Translations under genes and position numbers: made by a program | Assembly: GCA_022925895.1 (NCBI GenBank) | Contig: JAKSYS010000650.1 | Location: forward strand, 1-35,336 | Source of the DNA: Fragilaria crotonensis | Lineage: Eukaryota; Bacillariophyta; Fragilariophyceae; Fragilariales; Fragilariaceae | Length of the DNA: 35,336 nucleotides | Reading direction: 5' to 3' | Notes under the pieces: model-generated | The model's database searches: none | The model's input: only the letters and a program-made list of their open reading frames with translations | What the model was told of the DNA's origin: nothing | Shown: positions 1 to 9,369 of the stretch, piece by piece | Numbering within the stretch: the first letter of the stretch is position 1 | Layout of the letters: every line of letters starts with the position of its first letter

Positions 1-700
1 GAAGGAGGCTGCAATTCCTAAGGGATTGCAGCCATTTCCGCGAGCTCCTTATTGACGGGAACGATTCCTGCTCAAGACAACGCCGACGACTCGTCCCCTG
101 CTGGATAATAGACATCCAACGCCGTGAAGTTCAACTGAGTGGATGGAGCATTTTGGCAACTATCACGACAACTCCTAGAGCATCTCAACGTTGGCTGTTG
201 AGCGAGGCCATTCATCCTTTGGACACGTTGCAGCGCTGGGCCGGTTTGACCTTCCTACGCTTGCCGCTGCGCTGTACGGTACCGCCCATTTAGGCTGGGT
301 ACATCGTTCTATGCATATGGTGCAAGTTGTGCAATCACAGTCTATTACACGTTATGCGGCGCGGAATCGTCGTCTGATGCAGTCGAATATTCAAGACAAA
401 AGTAGATCATCGAGTTCCCTGGTACTGGATCGACCCTTGCGGTTACCATTCTTGAAACCTCCAGGATATGCCACTTTCGAGATAATAGCCACTGCTTGGG
501 CTTTGCGTGATTTTACGTAGAATGTAATCTCGTTGGACGCACGTTATGTGACTTTAGAATTAGTCTAGCGCCTAGTAGATCAAACGTGGACGTTGTCTCT
601 GTAACCACAAGCTCACGAGATAACTCGCACAACATGTTTGATTGCATCTACGGTAGGGCACTGTATGCCACTCTGAAGCCACATACACAGTGTTAAGTGT
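1..700 (+). other. Decayed retroelement tail in the 3' flank of gene copy 1
   Basis: No intact gene is visible here. The first 110 bases translate to a short peptide, GIAAISASSLLTGTIPAQDN, followed by a stop. A near-identical peptide occurs at 6360-6450, just downstream of an RNase H-like remnant, so this looks like the tail of a decayed retroelement ORF. Bases 190-700 are alignable with 6540-7380 but have no convincing reading frame in either copy. The plus-strand ORFs across this part are not conserved between copies. Confidence 0.45.
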
Positions 701-713
701 CAAGGGACCATGG

Positions 714-2696
714 CTATAGTGTCGCTAGGTGGCAGCCCCACTGTCGAGGCATTTCATCCCCCAACCGAGCCGCCTTATCATTGGCAAACTGGCAGGAGTA
801 CTTCACCATGGAAAATTGGAAAAAATCCTCCAGTCTATCGTCCAACTGGTACCCATATTCAGAAGCCATTTTCAAAGCTATCCTCACACCATCCCCGTCA
901 ACTTTTGCAAGTTGTCGCCACCACATAATATCATCTTCCGGTACGTGAGAACCTTCCAATTTTCCGTTTGTGTTTGTGCTGTGGTTCATGGACTGGAGTA
1001 CAGGTCGGATAGCTCCAAGGGCAGGACAATCATCTCGCCCAACGTTCAGGCAAAGCATCCAAGTGTGCAACGGTTCCATTGCCAGATCTTCGATAGTAAC
1101 ACGCCATTGGGCATGTCGTGACGCAAACGAGTTCCTGTGTACCCAATGCCTCAACATGAAAGTGGCTATTGTCGTGTCGTCATCCAGCGCTCTGGGGTCA
1201 ATCTCTTCCCACATGCTCGCCAATCGATGTGTAAAATTTAAAGAATGTGGCATTGCTTTGCCTCGAGCAATGCGCGATTTTATAGTCGCCAAGGGATTCC
1301 GAACGAGATGGACCACCATGTCCGCCCTCATTGGTTGGGATCGACTTGACGTATCCTGCGTCGTCTGAAATGCATGGTACCAAGAGGACGCTCCATACGT
1401 TCCGGGAAAGGGACCGCAATCTCGATCATTGTCATGACTGATATTCCATCCAAGTAGATTCAGGTAGGAGCATACAAATGTCGTACCACTACGCCCGACA
1501 CCAGTTATCAACAAGGGGCGCGTCACTGCATTTGGTTGAACCGATAAACTGGAACTTCGAAACACCAGATCGTCAATGATCATGTGGTCGTGATATCGAG
1601 TGGCATCCCAAAAGTGAGCCAAATTGATTTGCAATCTGGCAGCTCCAATCGCCAACTCTCCCCGTACTGTAAAGAAAAGTACTCCGCGGAGCTCTGACTC
1701 GCCTTCGTTACTGTCAGGGACGAAGAATGGGTCACGAAGCTGAGGCACAGCAGTACAGGGAGCAGGACCAGCTTCACTCGGTACCAAATCTCCATCATGG
1801 AGAGGTTCCAAAATAATTGGTCCAGGACGTAATCTCCATTCTGCGACAGCATTCAAGTGGATGACTCCCAGGAGTATTCGCTCCGGCAAATCACCAATCA
1901 ACGAATAGAATACGAATAGCATATCTCCCTTTTGATGTAGAGAAACATGGCGAACTCCTTCGACAAACGTCTTGACGTATTGGAATGGACCAAGTGGTGA
2001 GTCGCTACTGAGAAGTACCATGGATCCCACCGGATTTTCTTGTGACTTGGCAATCGCATAGAACACATTATTGTGGAGAAACACCCTCGTGTAAAAGTAC
2101 TCCTTTGCAGCATATGCTGTTTTCCTTGGCAACTCCCAGTGCGCAAGATCGGTGCTTGTGAGCACAATCGTGGGCTGCTTGCCCTTAACATCTTGACATT
2201 TATGAAGATGTGCATACAAGTAGTACATTCCATGGAACAGTACAACATCCGGACTGTGTAAGCCCGCAGCACACTCTTTCAAGGATGGGAGCTTCAGAAT
2301 TGCCTCATGCCATGGCCCTTCTGGGGATGATGCCTCGAAACGACGAATCGTTGTTCCACCGGTATGACCACTGACGAATAAATGGTAAATGGAGCCTTGG
2401 AGAATGACGGTAGGGCCATTCATGTTGGGGCATTTCAAATTTGTGTCTGGTTGGACAATATCACAATTACCATTAGGACAAAGCAGTACAATAGTCCCAA
2501 TTTGCTGGTTCTGAAGGTAGATATTGTTACGGTTCGTCTCGTTGAGTTTGATTGGATACGGCCAATCCCCATTCCCCATCACAGTAGTGTCCATTTTGAT
2601 ACATGTCTTCATTTCTGATACGATGGATGATGCAATCAAGAAAAGTCCAATGCTTGTGATCCATTTGAAACCGACAGCTCGACTGCTGGAGGGCAT
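714..2696 (-). CDS. Membrane-anchored GH43-like propeller / sulfotransferase fusion, copy 1
   Basis: A 660-residue protein. Residues 10-27 form one hydrophobic segment after a short basic N-terminus, so a signal anchor (type II, Golgi lumen) or signal peptide is likely. Residues about 85-385 carry repeated beta-propeller signatures of the GH43/GH32 superfamily: SPDVVLFHG-YYLYAH, STDLAHWE, GPFQYV and an LRDPFF motif. Residues about 393-620 form a sulfotransferase domain with the PAPS-binding P-loop ITGVGRSGTTF (397-407) and a 3'-phosphate-binding motif, HLVRNPLATIKSR (463-475). The likely role is transfer of sulfate from PAPS to a glycan. Whether the propeller is catalytic or only binds sugar cannot be told. 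An in-frame GTG at 2723 extends the frame by nine residues. I chose ATG at 2696 because copy 2 starts at the equivalent ATG and has a stop just upstream. No intron is needed. Confidence 0.85.
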   Translation of the reverse strand: MPSSSRAVGFKWITSIGLFLIASSIVSEMKTCIKMDTTVMGNGDWPYPIKLNETNRNNIYLQNQQIGTIVLLCPNGNCDIVQPDTNLKCPNMNGPTVILQGSIYHLFVSGHTGGTTIRRFEASSPEGPWHEAILKLPSLKECAAGLHSPDVVLFHGMYYLYAHLHKCQDVKGKQPTIVLTSTDLAHWELPRKTAYAAKEYFYTRVFLHNNVFYAIAKSQENPVGSMVLLSSDSPLGPFQYVKTFVEGVRHVSLHQKGDMLFVFYSLIGDLPERILLGVIHLNAVAEWRLRPGPIILEPLHDGDLVPSEAGPAPCTAVPQLRDPFFVPDSNEGESELRGVLFFTVRGELAIGAARLQINLAHFWDATRYHDHMIIDDLVFRSSSLSVQPNAVTRPLLITGVGRSGTTFVCSYLNLLGWNISHDNDRDCGPFPGTYGASSWYHAFQTTQDTSSRSQPMRADMVVHLVRNPLATIKSRIARGKAMPHSLNFTHRLASMWEEIDPRALDDDTTIATFMLRHWVHRNSFASRHAQWRVTIEDLAMEPLHTWMLCLNVGRDDCPALGAIRPVLQSMNHSTNTNGKLEGSHVPEDDIMWWRQLAKVDGDGVRIALKMASEYGYQLDDRLEDFFQFSMVKYSCQFANDKAARLGDEMPRQWGCHLATL

Positions 2697-2699
2697 CCT

Positions 2700-2880
2700 T
2701 GGCTGATTGATGATCAAGAGCACAAGTAATGAAACTAAATTGAGAATACCCTGTGTGTAGCTGCTTTCCTCACGAAGCCTGTTGTCGCACTACTTTATCT
2801 CATGTGGTCGAGTGTGTGGGTGACACGTGACACTGCTGTTGGTGACATGTATGCCTTCTGAAAATAGAAAATATAGCGAT
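2700..2880 (-). promoter_or_regulatory. Conserved upstream region of gene copy 1 with a CACGTG box
   Basis: The region 5' of the gene (read on the minus strand) is conserved with 9370-9540 upstream of copy 2. It contains a CACGTG palindrome at 2824-2829, about 128 bp from the ATG and embedded in TGACACGTGACA. CACGTG is a typical bZIP/bHLH core site. The paralogous site at 9491-9500 reads GACACGGTGA, so an extra G breaks the palindrome. Regulatory function is inference. Confidence 0.3.
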
Positions 2881-2930
2881 TTTTTACCTAGCATACTGCT
2901 GATACTCATGATTGATGATCCCGAAGACAA

Positions 2931-3911
2931 TAGGGAGATCCGGGTAGAGTCGTGTTTCCACTAACCTTCCTGTAGAACGGGTTATGAGCAGGTTATGAGA
3001 CACAATAGCGGATCAGAGAATAGGGAATCTTGCTTCACAATTTCCGAAAATCGTCGATTTTTGGGTTTTAGTGGAAATTTGAATTGGATGGTTTCTTCTC
3101 AGTTTCTCTTGTCGAGATTCTGTTACACGTGTTCAATTTCATCCCTTCGAAGCTCCACGTTGCACCATATCTATGTACACCAAAGCAGACACTGGTATCT
3201 AAAGAGGATGCTGTTGACAAAAGCATTCGAATAAGTCGACGTTCGCACTACGAAATGTGCGCACTCAACGCAACATCATGACACGTTTCATTCCGCCATG
3301 ACGACGATTGTAATACCGGTGATTCGGCGCCTGAACCACACTTTACCGGTACCTATCAGACTAATGTTCACATGACTGATCCAACGCAACAAACGACAGT
3401 GCTCAACGATACATATCTGTCGAGAACGAAGCACCAACGACTAAGGGACCTAGCGCGGAATCTTACTTGATGATGTTTTGGAGGAATCCTTGTCCTGGAT
3501 TAGTAAAAAGTTCGCGCTTCGTTTAGCGCGCTCACAACAAGAAAACGATACCGTCGGTCTCCGACCATGACGACGATTGCAATGCCGTAAATTCAGCCCC
3601 TAACCACCAACCACCATTTAGTCTAGAGACTAATAATAATACGGCGAATCCAACAGTAGAAACGACACTACTTAGAAATTTAAATCTGCCGAGAACATAG
3701 CTCCGTCATCATAGTAGGTGAAAACGCAACCGGTGAGGAATCTTACTTGTTGTTTCGTAGGAATCCTTGTTCTGGAATTTAGTAGAAAATCCCTTCTTTC
3801 ATGTCAACCCGGATCTCTTTTGTCCGATGTTTGTTTAAGTTTCCCGTCCACTAATTTTCATTTATGGTAAGGTAAGCGTAGTGGAAACACGACTCTACCC
3901 GGATCTCCCTA
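2931..3911. mobile_element. Non-autonomous TIR element (MITE-like), 0.98 kb
   Basis: Perfect 31-bp terminal inverted repeats lie at 2933-2963 and 3879-3909. The outer end reads GGGAGATCCGGGTAGAGTCG and is flanked on both sides by TA, which would be a Tc1/mariner- or Stowaway-type TA duplication. AAT just outside (2929-2931 and 3911-3913) is an alternative 3-bp duplication. No transposase ORF is present; the small ORFs inside are not convincing. The element is absent from the corresponding place in duplication copy 2, so it inserted after the duplication or was lost there. Confidence 0.8.
3296..3790. repeat. Diverged direct repeat inside the TIR element
   Basis: Two related blocks, about 3296-3510 and 3565-3790, begin with CCATGACGACGATTG and end with GGAATCTTACTTG followed by GGAATCCTTGT-CTGGA. 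They are clearly diverged from each other. They make up about half of the TIR element and are part of its structure, not a host feature. Confidence 0.65.
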
Positions 3912-4038
3912 ATGCTTCAGTCCTTTCTGATGAGCGACAAACTTTATGCCGCGCTATATGCATACATACGAGATCACAGCCCCCCAAATACATACACTCC
4001 TTGGGACTATGTATATCCTAATCCTTTTTAAATTTGCT

Positions 4039-4040
4039 GT

Positions 4041-4076
<36 letters not shown>

Positions 4077-4080
4077 CTGT
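4039..4080. repeat. (GT)n microsatellite
   Basis: A run of about 20 GT dinucleotides, with two GTGC interruptions near its start and a TCT near its end. Confidence 0.95.
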
Positions 4081-4696
4081 TACGGAGTATGACCACTCTG
4101 GGGTACTGTTGCACTGTTACGTGGATTGCATGTACTACAGGTCTACAGTACATAAATCGACAGTAATTTATGTTGAAACGACAGTGCCTTACCTTACTGT
4201 AGTACTGTACTGTACGTATTCAAAGTTACTGGATGGAATAGTCATTGAATTCGTTGTAAAACAGGTTGCTTCACAAACGCTACAACTGTAAAACATTCCC
4301 TGCGATGAACTGCAATACTGGGGGGCATGAGCACAACACTGGGTGTACTGTATACTGTACGTCATGTTGTAGCTTACGTTGGTACCACGGTACTGCATAC
4401 TGTAGAACAAAAAATGTATGCTACTGTAGTAGGTCTGTTCCTACGCAGTATTGACCAGTTTGGGGTTCGGGGTACTGCGTGTCCTTTGTCCTGTATCCTG
4501 TGGTATGTATCAATACTACTCCGATCAGTTGTGAGGAACCCACTACTCTACTAGTAGTAGTAAAGATAGTATAAATATAATGGAAATTAAAAAAAATTCT
4601 GATTTAGTTTTACAAGTGTACGGTCTGTCCGCAGTGCGAACGCACGAAGTCTCGGAATAGGAAGTTGTCGCGTAACCACCAACCGTTGATTGACCA
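4081..4696. other. Intergenic, rich in TACTGTA / TACAGTA words
   Basis: No gene is seen. Bases 4090-4450 contain many copies of TACTGTA, GTACTGT, ACAGTAC and near variants on both strands, giving frequent short palindromes such as the one around GTAGTACTGTACTGTAC (4199-4215). The ORFs across it are Cys/Tyr-rich artefacts of this word composition. Bases 4560-4620 are AT-rich. Confidence 0.55.
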
Positions 4697-6335
4697 TGAC
4701 CAAAGACGCGGCGACGCCGCCACCCCTCTAGCGTGCAAGTACCCCACCTTCAGGAGGTAGAGCACTCAGTGTACGGGTTCGAGTGCGACCAGTGGGAAGA
4801 AATTCCTTATCCACCAGATGGACCTGATTGTGGTTCACAGACAGTGAATGTAGTCGTTGAAATGAACATGCCAGTCGATATCAAGCAAAGGAAGAATAAC
4901 GCTTGTACCGGTTGTGCCTATCACCTCCAAGCCATGGCAAAGCGCGGTTCCGCAATAGTGTCCCGGATCTCCCAGATGAAATACACATCAAAACAGCGGC
5001 AGACTCCAAAGTATTATTGATGGACAATTTATCAATGGCTGACGTCTGGCAAAAGCTGCCATGATCGTACAAGGAAAAGCCGGGAAGTTATCTAGAGTAG
5101 GGCGAGCAAAAAAAACAGTAAGAACGCACGCTCAGACACAAGCTGCAAAGAATGCTTGGGCATCCCCATCAGAGGCACCGACACATACTTCCTCAACAAG
5201 ATCCGAGGAGAGACAACAGGTAAACGAGCGAGGACAATTTTTAAGTATTGAAGGCCGTATATCCTTCGGAACCGACAAATTGAGTACTGCATCCACCCAA
5301 TCGTTAACATTGACATCGGAATCAAAATACCAAGCCAAACTTCGAGAACTAGAAACCTCCGCAAAGAAAAAGCTAGAATCTCTCCAAGTTGCAACCAGTA
5401 CAAAGATAGAGGCAGTGCAAAGCGAATTGCAACACGTGGTACGACAACAGCTGGAGGAGTCTGTTGACACTCAACAACACATCTCCGGAAGTCTGTCTGC
5501 AATTCAAACAAACACAGCAACACAATTTGAACAGATTGGGGACCACCTCTTGAGGACTAGCGAGAATTTTAGTTCCTTGACAACCTCTATGATGGACATC
5601 AGAGCAGAGCTTGCAACAAGGTTGTTTGGATTGATGGCCCAGGATATATAGAATTCCGGAATGCGTCGATACAAGCAACACGCAATGTATTCAGACGGCA
5701 AGCCTGTGGGTATACCGAGAGACAACGACAACTCAATCATGGAAAGAATTACCTTCTCATGCCGCCCCCAGCAAGGTTGACCTTATCGGACCAGACCTTT
5801 GGAACTTAAGACATAGGGCTGCCACGGCCTTCCCAATGATTGGAGGACAGCCTGCGGCAACGTTTGTGCAATTTGTGAGTAGCCTCCTCAACTGGGATGC
5901 TTGATTTATTGCAAGAAGTGGGATTGTCAGAAGACCCATTTACAGTGAATGATGCTGTATCACATGGTATCAGAGCGGTGAGTGACGGTTCAGTGTGGAC
6001 AGATAATCAAGGCGCCGCCTACGGATGGATGATCAGTTCGGCTCCGACTTAGGTGGAAGAGTGGCGCGGGGAATGGGACCAGCAAGGGGTGCCAAGGTTG
6101 ACAAGCACAATTCAACGCCAGAACGCTGTCGACTCCCTGCCAGAGAACAACGTCGCGTATGACAGAACTAGCTAACTCTGTGATTATCAATCAAACCGCA
6201 TCTGATTCGCTCCGACCATGGAATGATGGCTGATATTGTGCCGGGATCGGTTCCCGCCGATGATTCCGAATCGCCCCCTACTTGAGATGACCCTGATACT
6301 TTCCAAGCGCTTTCGGAAGGCCCCAGTGTGTCAAG
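4697..6335 (+). pseudogene. Decayed retroelement with coiled-coil ORF and RNase H-like remnant
   Basis: Successive plus-strand frames relay one another with stops and shifts. An ATG at 4697 opens MTKDAATPPPL and stops. An acidic frame covers 4733-5020. A 196-residue frame covers 5061-5651 and has a Lys/Arg/Gln-rich N-terminus and a predicted coiled coil over about residues 95-190. At 5985-6050 one frame reads AVSDGSVWTDNQGAAYGWMI, the first strand and acidic site of an RNase H-like fold. After a frameshift another frame reads MGPARGAKVDKHNSTPE, which resembles the next RNase H motif. Together these suggest a broken retroelement with a C-terminal RNase H. No reverse transcriptase survives and the class cannot be assigned. 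Confidence 0.5.
5061..5651 (+). CDS. Coiled-coil ORF (196 aa) inside the retroelement remnant
   Basis: This is the longest open frame in the inter-copy region and starts at a true ATG. Residues 1-70 are basic and polar, with no domain I recognise. Residues about 95-190 are rich in Leu, Glu, Lys and Gln with heptad-like spacing, predicting a coiled coil. There are no Cys-His knuckles and no membrane segment. Its position upstream of an RNase H-like remnant on the same strand suggests a nucleic-acid-binding or oligomerising ORF of a retroelement. It may equally be an accidental open stretch of a decayed polyprotein. Confidence 0.4.
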   Translation: MIVQGKAGKLSRVGRAKKTVRTHAQTQAAKNAWASPSEAPTHTSSTRSEERQQVNERGQFLSIEGRISFGTDKLSTASTQSLTLTSESKYQAKLRELETSAKKKLESLQVATSTKIEAVQSELQHVVRQQLEESVDTQQHISGSLSAIQTNTATQFEQIGDHLLRTSENFSSLTTSMMDIRAELATRLFGLMAQDI

Positions 6336-6654
6336 GGGAGATCAGCAGGAGATTGCAATACATAAGGAGATTGCAGCCATTACCGCGAGCTCCTCATTGA
6401 CGGGAACGATTCCTGAACACGACAACCCCTACGACTCATCCCCTACTGAATAAGAGTCAACCAACGCCGAGAAGTCGAACTGAGTCAATGGTGCATTTTG
6501 GTAACTAGCACGACAACTCCTGGAGCATCTCAACGTTGGATGTTGAGCGAGGCCATGATTCATCCTTTGGATATGTAGCAGTGCCGGGCAGGTTTGATCT
6601 ACCGGCGCTTGCTGCTGCGTTGTACTGCCGCCCAGTTAGGCTGGGAACATGGAT

Positions 6655-6995
6655 ATATGTTAAATATCTCTGATTCAGACTGGGTTAATCTAACCCCGGA
6701 TCCATTAGCACATATGCCAAAAAGGCTTTCCAACTCTTGCAAGCCTCTTGGCATAAGTCCTTATGTCAGGTCTTGGTCTTGGACTTGTTTGAACCTCTGT
6801 TCACAACTGTCCAACCATGATCATCATCATCCAGGACATGATTAGCACACGATCCGATCGAGCAAATAGCTTTCGTACTTGCACTGTTGTCATGTGGTAC
6901 AGTAGCACCGTTACCATCGACCATCGACACCGTCATCGCATCGTACGGTAGGACCGTCGATTTTACCAACAGTGGCACAGTATGATCTGACAGAT
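6655..6995. other. Copy-2-specific insertion of about 340 bp in the 3' flank
   Basis: In copy 1 the sequence runs directly from GGCTGGGTACATCG into GTGCAAGTTGTGCAATCACAG. In copy 2 the same two blocks are separated by about 340 bases. The extra piece contains the near-repeat CCAAAAAGGC / GCCTCTTGGC and several ACCGTCGA-type words, but I see no terminal repeats, target-site duplication or coding frame. It could be an old insertion or the ancestral state deleted in copy 1. Confidence 0.45.
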
Positions 6996-7383
6996 GTTTG
7001 CACCATGGTGCAAGTGTGCAAGTTGTGACATCACAGACCCTTTGACACGTTATGCGGCGCGGAATCGTTGTCTGATGCAGTCGAATATTCAAGACAAAAG
7101 TAGATCATGCGAAAAGGTACTGGATCGATCTAGCACTTTCGTGATCATAGCAACATAGCAACTGCTTGGGCATTGCGTAATCTAACGGAGTTTGTAATCT
7201 AGTTGGACACACGTTATGTGACAATACAATTCGTCTAGCGCCTAGTAGATTTAACGCGGACGTTGTCTCTGTAACGACTAGCTCACGAGATAACTCGCAC
7301 AACACGTTTGATTGCATCTACGATAGGGCACTGTATGCCACTCTGAAGCCACATGCTCAGGGACAAGAGTCAAGGCACCATGG

Positions 7384-9366
7384 CTACAGTGTCGCTAGGT
7401 GGCACCCCCACTGTCGAGGCATTTCATCCCCCAACCGAGCCGCCTTATCATTGGCAAACTGGCAGGAGTACTTCACCATGGAGAATTGGAAAACATCCTC
7501 CAGTCTATCGTCCAACTGGTACCCATATTCAGAAGCCATTTTCAAAGCTATTCTCACACCATCCCCGTCAACTTTTGCAAGCTGCCGCCACCACGTAATA
7601 TCATCTTCCGGTACTTGAGAACCTTCCAATTTTCCGTTTGTGTTTGTGCTGTGGTTCATGGACTGGAGTACAGGTCGGATAGCTCCAAGGGCAGGACAAT
7701 CATCTCTCCCAACGCTGAGGCAAAGCATCCAAGTGTGCAACGGATACATTGCCAGATCTTCGATCGTGACACGCCATTGGGCATGTCGTGACGCAAACGT
7801 GTTCCTGTGTACCCAATGCCTCAACATGAAAGTGGCTATTGTCGTGTCGTCATCCAGCGCTCTGGGGTCAATGTCTTCCCAAATGCTCGCCAATCGATAT
7901 GTTAAATTTAAAGAATGTGGCATTGCTTTGCCTCGAGCAATGCGCGATTTAATAGTCGCCAAGGGATTCCGAACGAGATGCACCACCATGTCTGCCCTCA
8001 TTGGATGGGATTGATTTGACGTATCCTGCGTCGTCTGAAATGCATGGTACCAAGAGGACGCTCCATACGTTCCGGGAAAGGGACCGCAATCTCGGTCATT
8101 GTCATGACTGATATTCCATCCAAGTTGATTCAGGTAGGAACAAACAAATGTCGTACCACTACGCCCGACGCCAGTTATCAACAAGGGGCGTTGAAATGCA
8201 TTTGGATGAGCAGATAAACTGGAACTTCGAAACACTAGATCATCAATGTTTGTGTGGTTGTGATATCGAGTGGCATCCCAAAACTGTGCCAAATTGATTT
8301 GCAATCTGGCAGCTCCAATCGCCAACTCTCCCCGTACTGTAAAGAAAAGTATCCCGCGGAGCTCTGACTCGCCTTCGTTACTGTCTGGGACGAAGAATGG
8401 GTCACGAAGCTGAGGTACAGCCGCACAAGGAGCAGGACCAGCTTCACTCGGTACCAAATCTCCATCATGGAGAGGTTCCAAAATAATTGGTCCAGGACGT
8501 AATCTCCATTCTGCGACAGCATTCAAGTGGATGACTCCCAGGAGTATTCGCTCCGGCAAATCACCAATCAACGAATAGAATACAAATAGCCTATCACCCT
8601 TTTGATGTAGAGAAACATTGCGAACTCCTTCGACAAACGTCTTGACGTATTGGAATGGACCAAGTGGTGAGTCGCTACTGAGAAGTACCATGGATCCCAC
8701 CGGATTTTCTTGTGACTTGGCAATCGCATAGAAAATGTTATTGTGAAGAAACACCCTCGTGTAAAAGTACTCCTTTGCAGCATATGCTGTTTTCCTTGGC
8801 AACTCCCAGTGCGCAAGATCGGTGCTTGTGAGCACAATTGTGGCCTGCTTGCCTTTAACATCTTGACAACTATGAAGATGTGCATACATGTAGTACTTTC
8901 CATGGAACAGTACAACATCTGGACTGTGCAATCCGGCAGCGCACTTGTCCAAGGATGGGAGCTTTAGAATTGCCTCATGCCATGGCCCTTCTAGGGATGA
9001 TGCCTCGAAACGACGAATCGTTGTTCCACCGGTATGGCCACTAACGAATAAATGGTAAATGGAGCCTTGACGAATGATTGTAGGGCCATTCATGTTGGGG
9101 CATTTCAAATTTGTGTCTGGTTGGACAATATCGCAATTACCATGGGGGCAAAGCAATACTATAGTCCCAATTTTCTGGTTCTGAAGGTAGATATTGCCAC
9201 GGTTCGTCCCTTTGACATAAATTTCATACGGCCAATCCACATTCCCCATCGCTCTGGTGTCAATCTTGATACATGCATTCATTTCTGATACGATGGAGGA
9301 TGCAATGAAGAAAAGTCCAAGGTTTGTGATCCAATTGAAACCGACAGCTCGACTGCTGGAGGGCAT
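7384..9366 (-). CDS. Membrane-anchored GH43-like propeller / sulfotransferase fusion, copy 2
   Basis: A 660-residue paralogue of the gene at 714-2696, with identical length and no indel. By hand count about 54 residues differ (about 92 percent identity). Some 18 of these lie in the first 82 residues, which hold the signal anchor and stem; the propeller and sulfotransferase cores are nearly unchanged. The P-loop GVGRSGTTF, the VRNPLATIKSR motif and LRDPFF are all intact. The start is ATG at 9366; a TGA lies 12 codons upstream in frame, which fixes the N-terminus and supports the same start in copy 1. Both copies being open over 660 codons after visible divergence implies selection on both. The role is as for copy 1: PAPS-dependent sulfation of a glycan in the secretory pathway, inferred from domains only. 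Confidence 0.87.
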   Translation of the reverse strand: MPSSSRAVGFNWITNLGLFFIASSIVSEMNACIKIDTRAMGNVDWPYEIYVKGTNRGNIYLQNQKIGTIVLLCPHGNCDIVQPDTNLKCPNMNGPTIIRQGSIYHLFVSGHTGGTTIRRFEASSLEGPWHEAILKLPSLDKCAAGLHSPDVVLFHGKYYMYAHLHSCQDVKGKQATIVLTSTDLAHWELPRKTAYAAKEYFYTRVFLHNNIFYAIAKSQENPVGSMVLLSSDSPLGPFQYVKTFVEGVRNVSLHQKGDRLFVFYSLIGDLPERILLGVIHLNAVAEWRLRPGPIILEPLHDGDLVPSEAGPAPCAAVPQLRDPFFVPDSNEGESELRGILFFTVRGELAIGAARLQINLAQFWDATRYHNHTNIDDLVFRSSSLSAHPNAFQRPLLITGVGRSGTTFVCSYLNQLGWNISHDNDRDCGPFPGTYGASSWYHAFQTTQDTSNQSHPMRADMVVHLVRNPLATIKSRIARGKAMPHSLNLTYRLASIWEDIDPRALDDDTTIATFMLRHWVHRNTFASRHAQWRVTIEDLAMYPLHTWMLCLSVGRDDCPALGAIRPVLQSMNHSTNTNGKLEGSQVPEDDITWWRQLAKVDGDGVRIALKMASEYGYQLDDRLEDVFQFSMVKYSCQFANDKAARLGDEMPRQWGCHLATL

Positions 9367-9369
9367 CCT

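Larger units (their letters stand above)
1..4025. repeat. Segmental tandem duplication, copy 1
   Basis: This stretch aligns in the same order and orientation with about 6344-12540. The flank at 1-700 matches 6344-7380, the gene at 714-2696 matches 7384-9366, the upstream region matches, and 3920-4025 matches 12457-12540. Copy 1 alone carries the TIR element at 2931-3911. The left edge of the duplication probably lies outside the window, because homology is already present at base 1. The duplicated gene is about 92 percent identical at protein level by hand count, so the duplication is not very recent. Confidence 0.85.

Noticed and set aside
729-1368. Plus-strand ORFs opposite the propeller-sulfotransferase genes (also 7399-8014)
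   Set aside because: They recur in both copies only because they are antisense shadows of the conserved minus-strand gene; no motif or start is shared with known proteins.
2697-2723. Nine-residue N-terminal extension of gene copy 1
   Set aside because: The extension starts at GTG, while the paralogue has an ATG at the inner position and a stop upstream.
4034-4554. Cys/Tyr-rich ORFs in the TACTGTA region
   Set aside because: Their composition follows the simple repeats and they overlap on both strands.
4755-4800. GGTAGAGCAC followed by GGGTTCGAG, like tRNA A and B boxes
   Set aside because: The spacing is far too short, there is no acceptor stem or anticodon arm, and the stretch reads as an acidic protein frame.
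5965-5985. TGGTATCAGAGC, which resembles an initiator-Met tRNA primer-binding site of copia elements
   Set aside because: It lies inside the RNase H-like frame and encodes the residues leading into AVSDGS. No LTR end precedes it, so coincidence is the simpler explanation.
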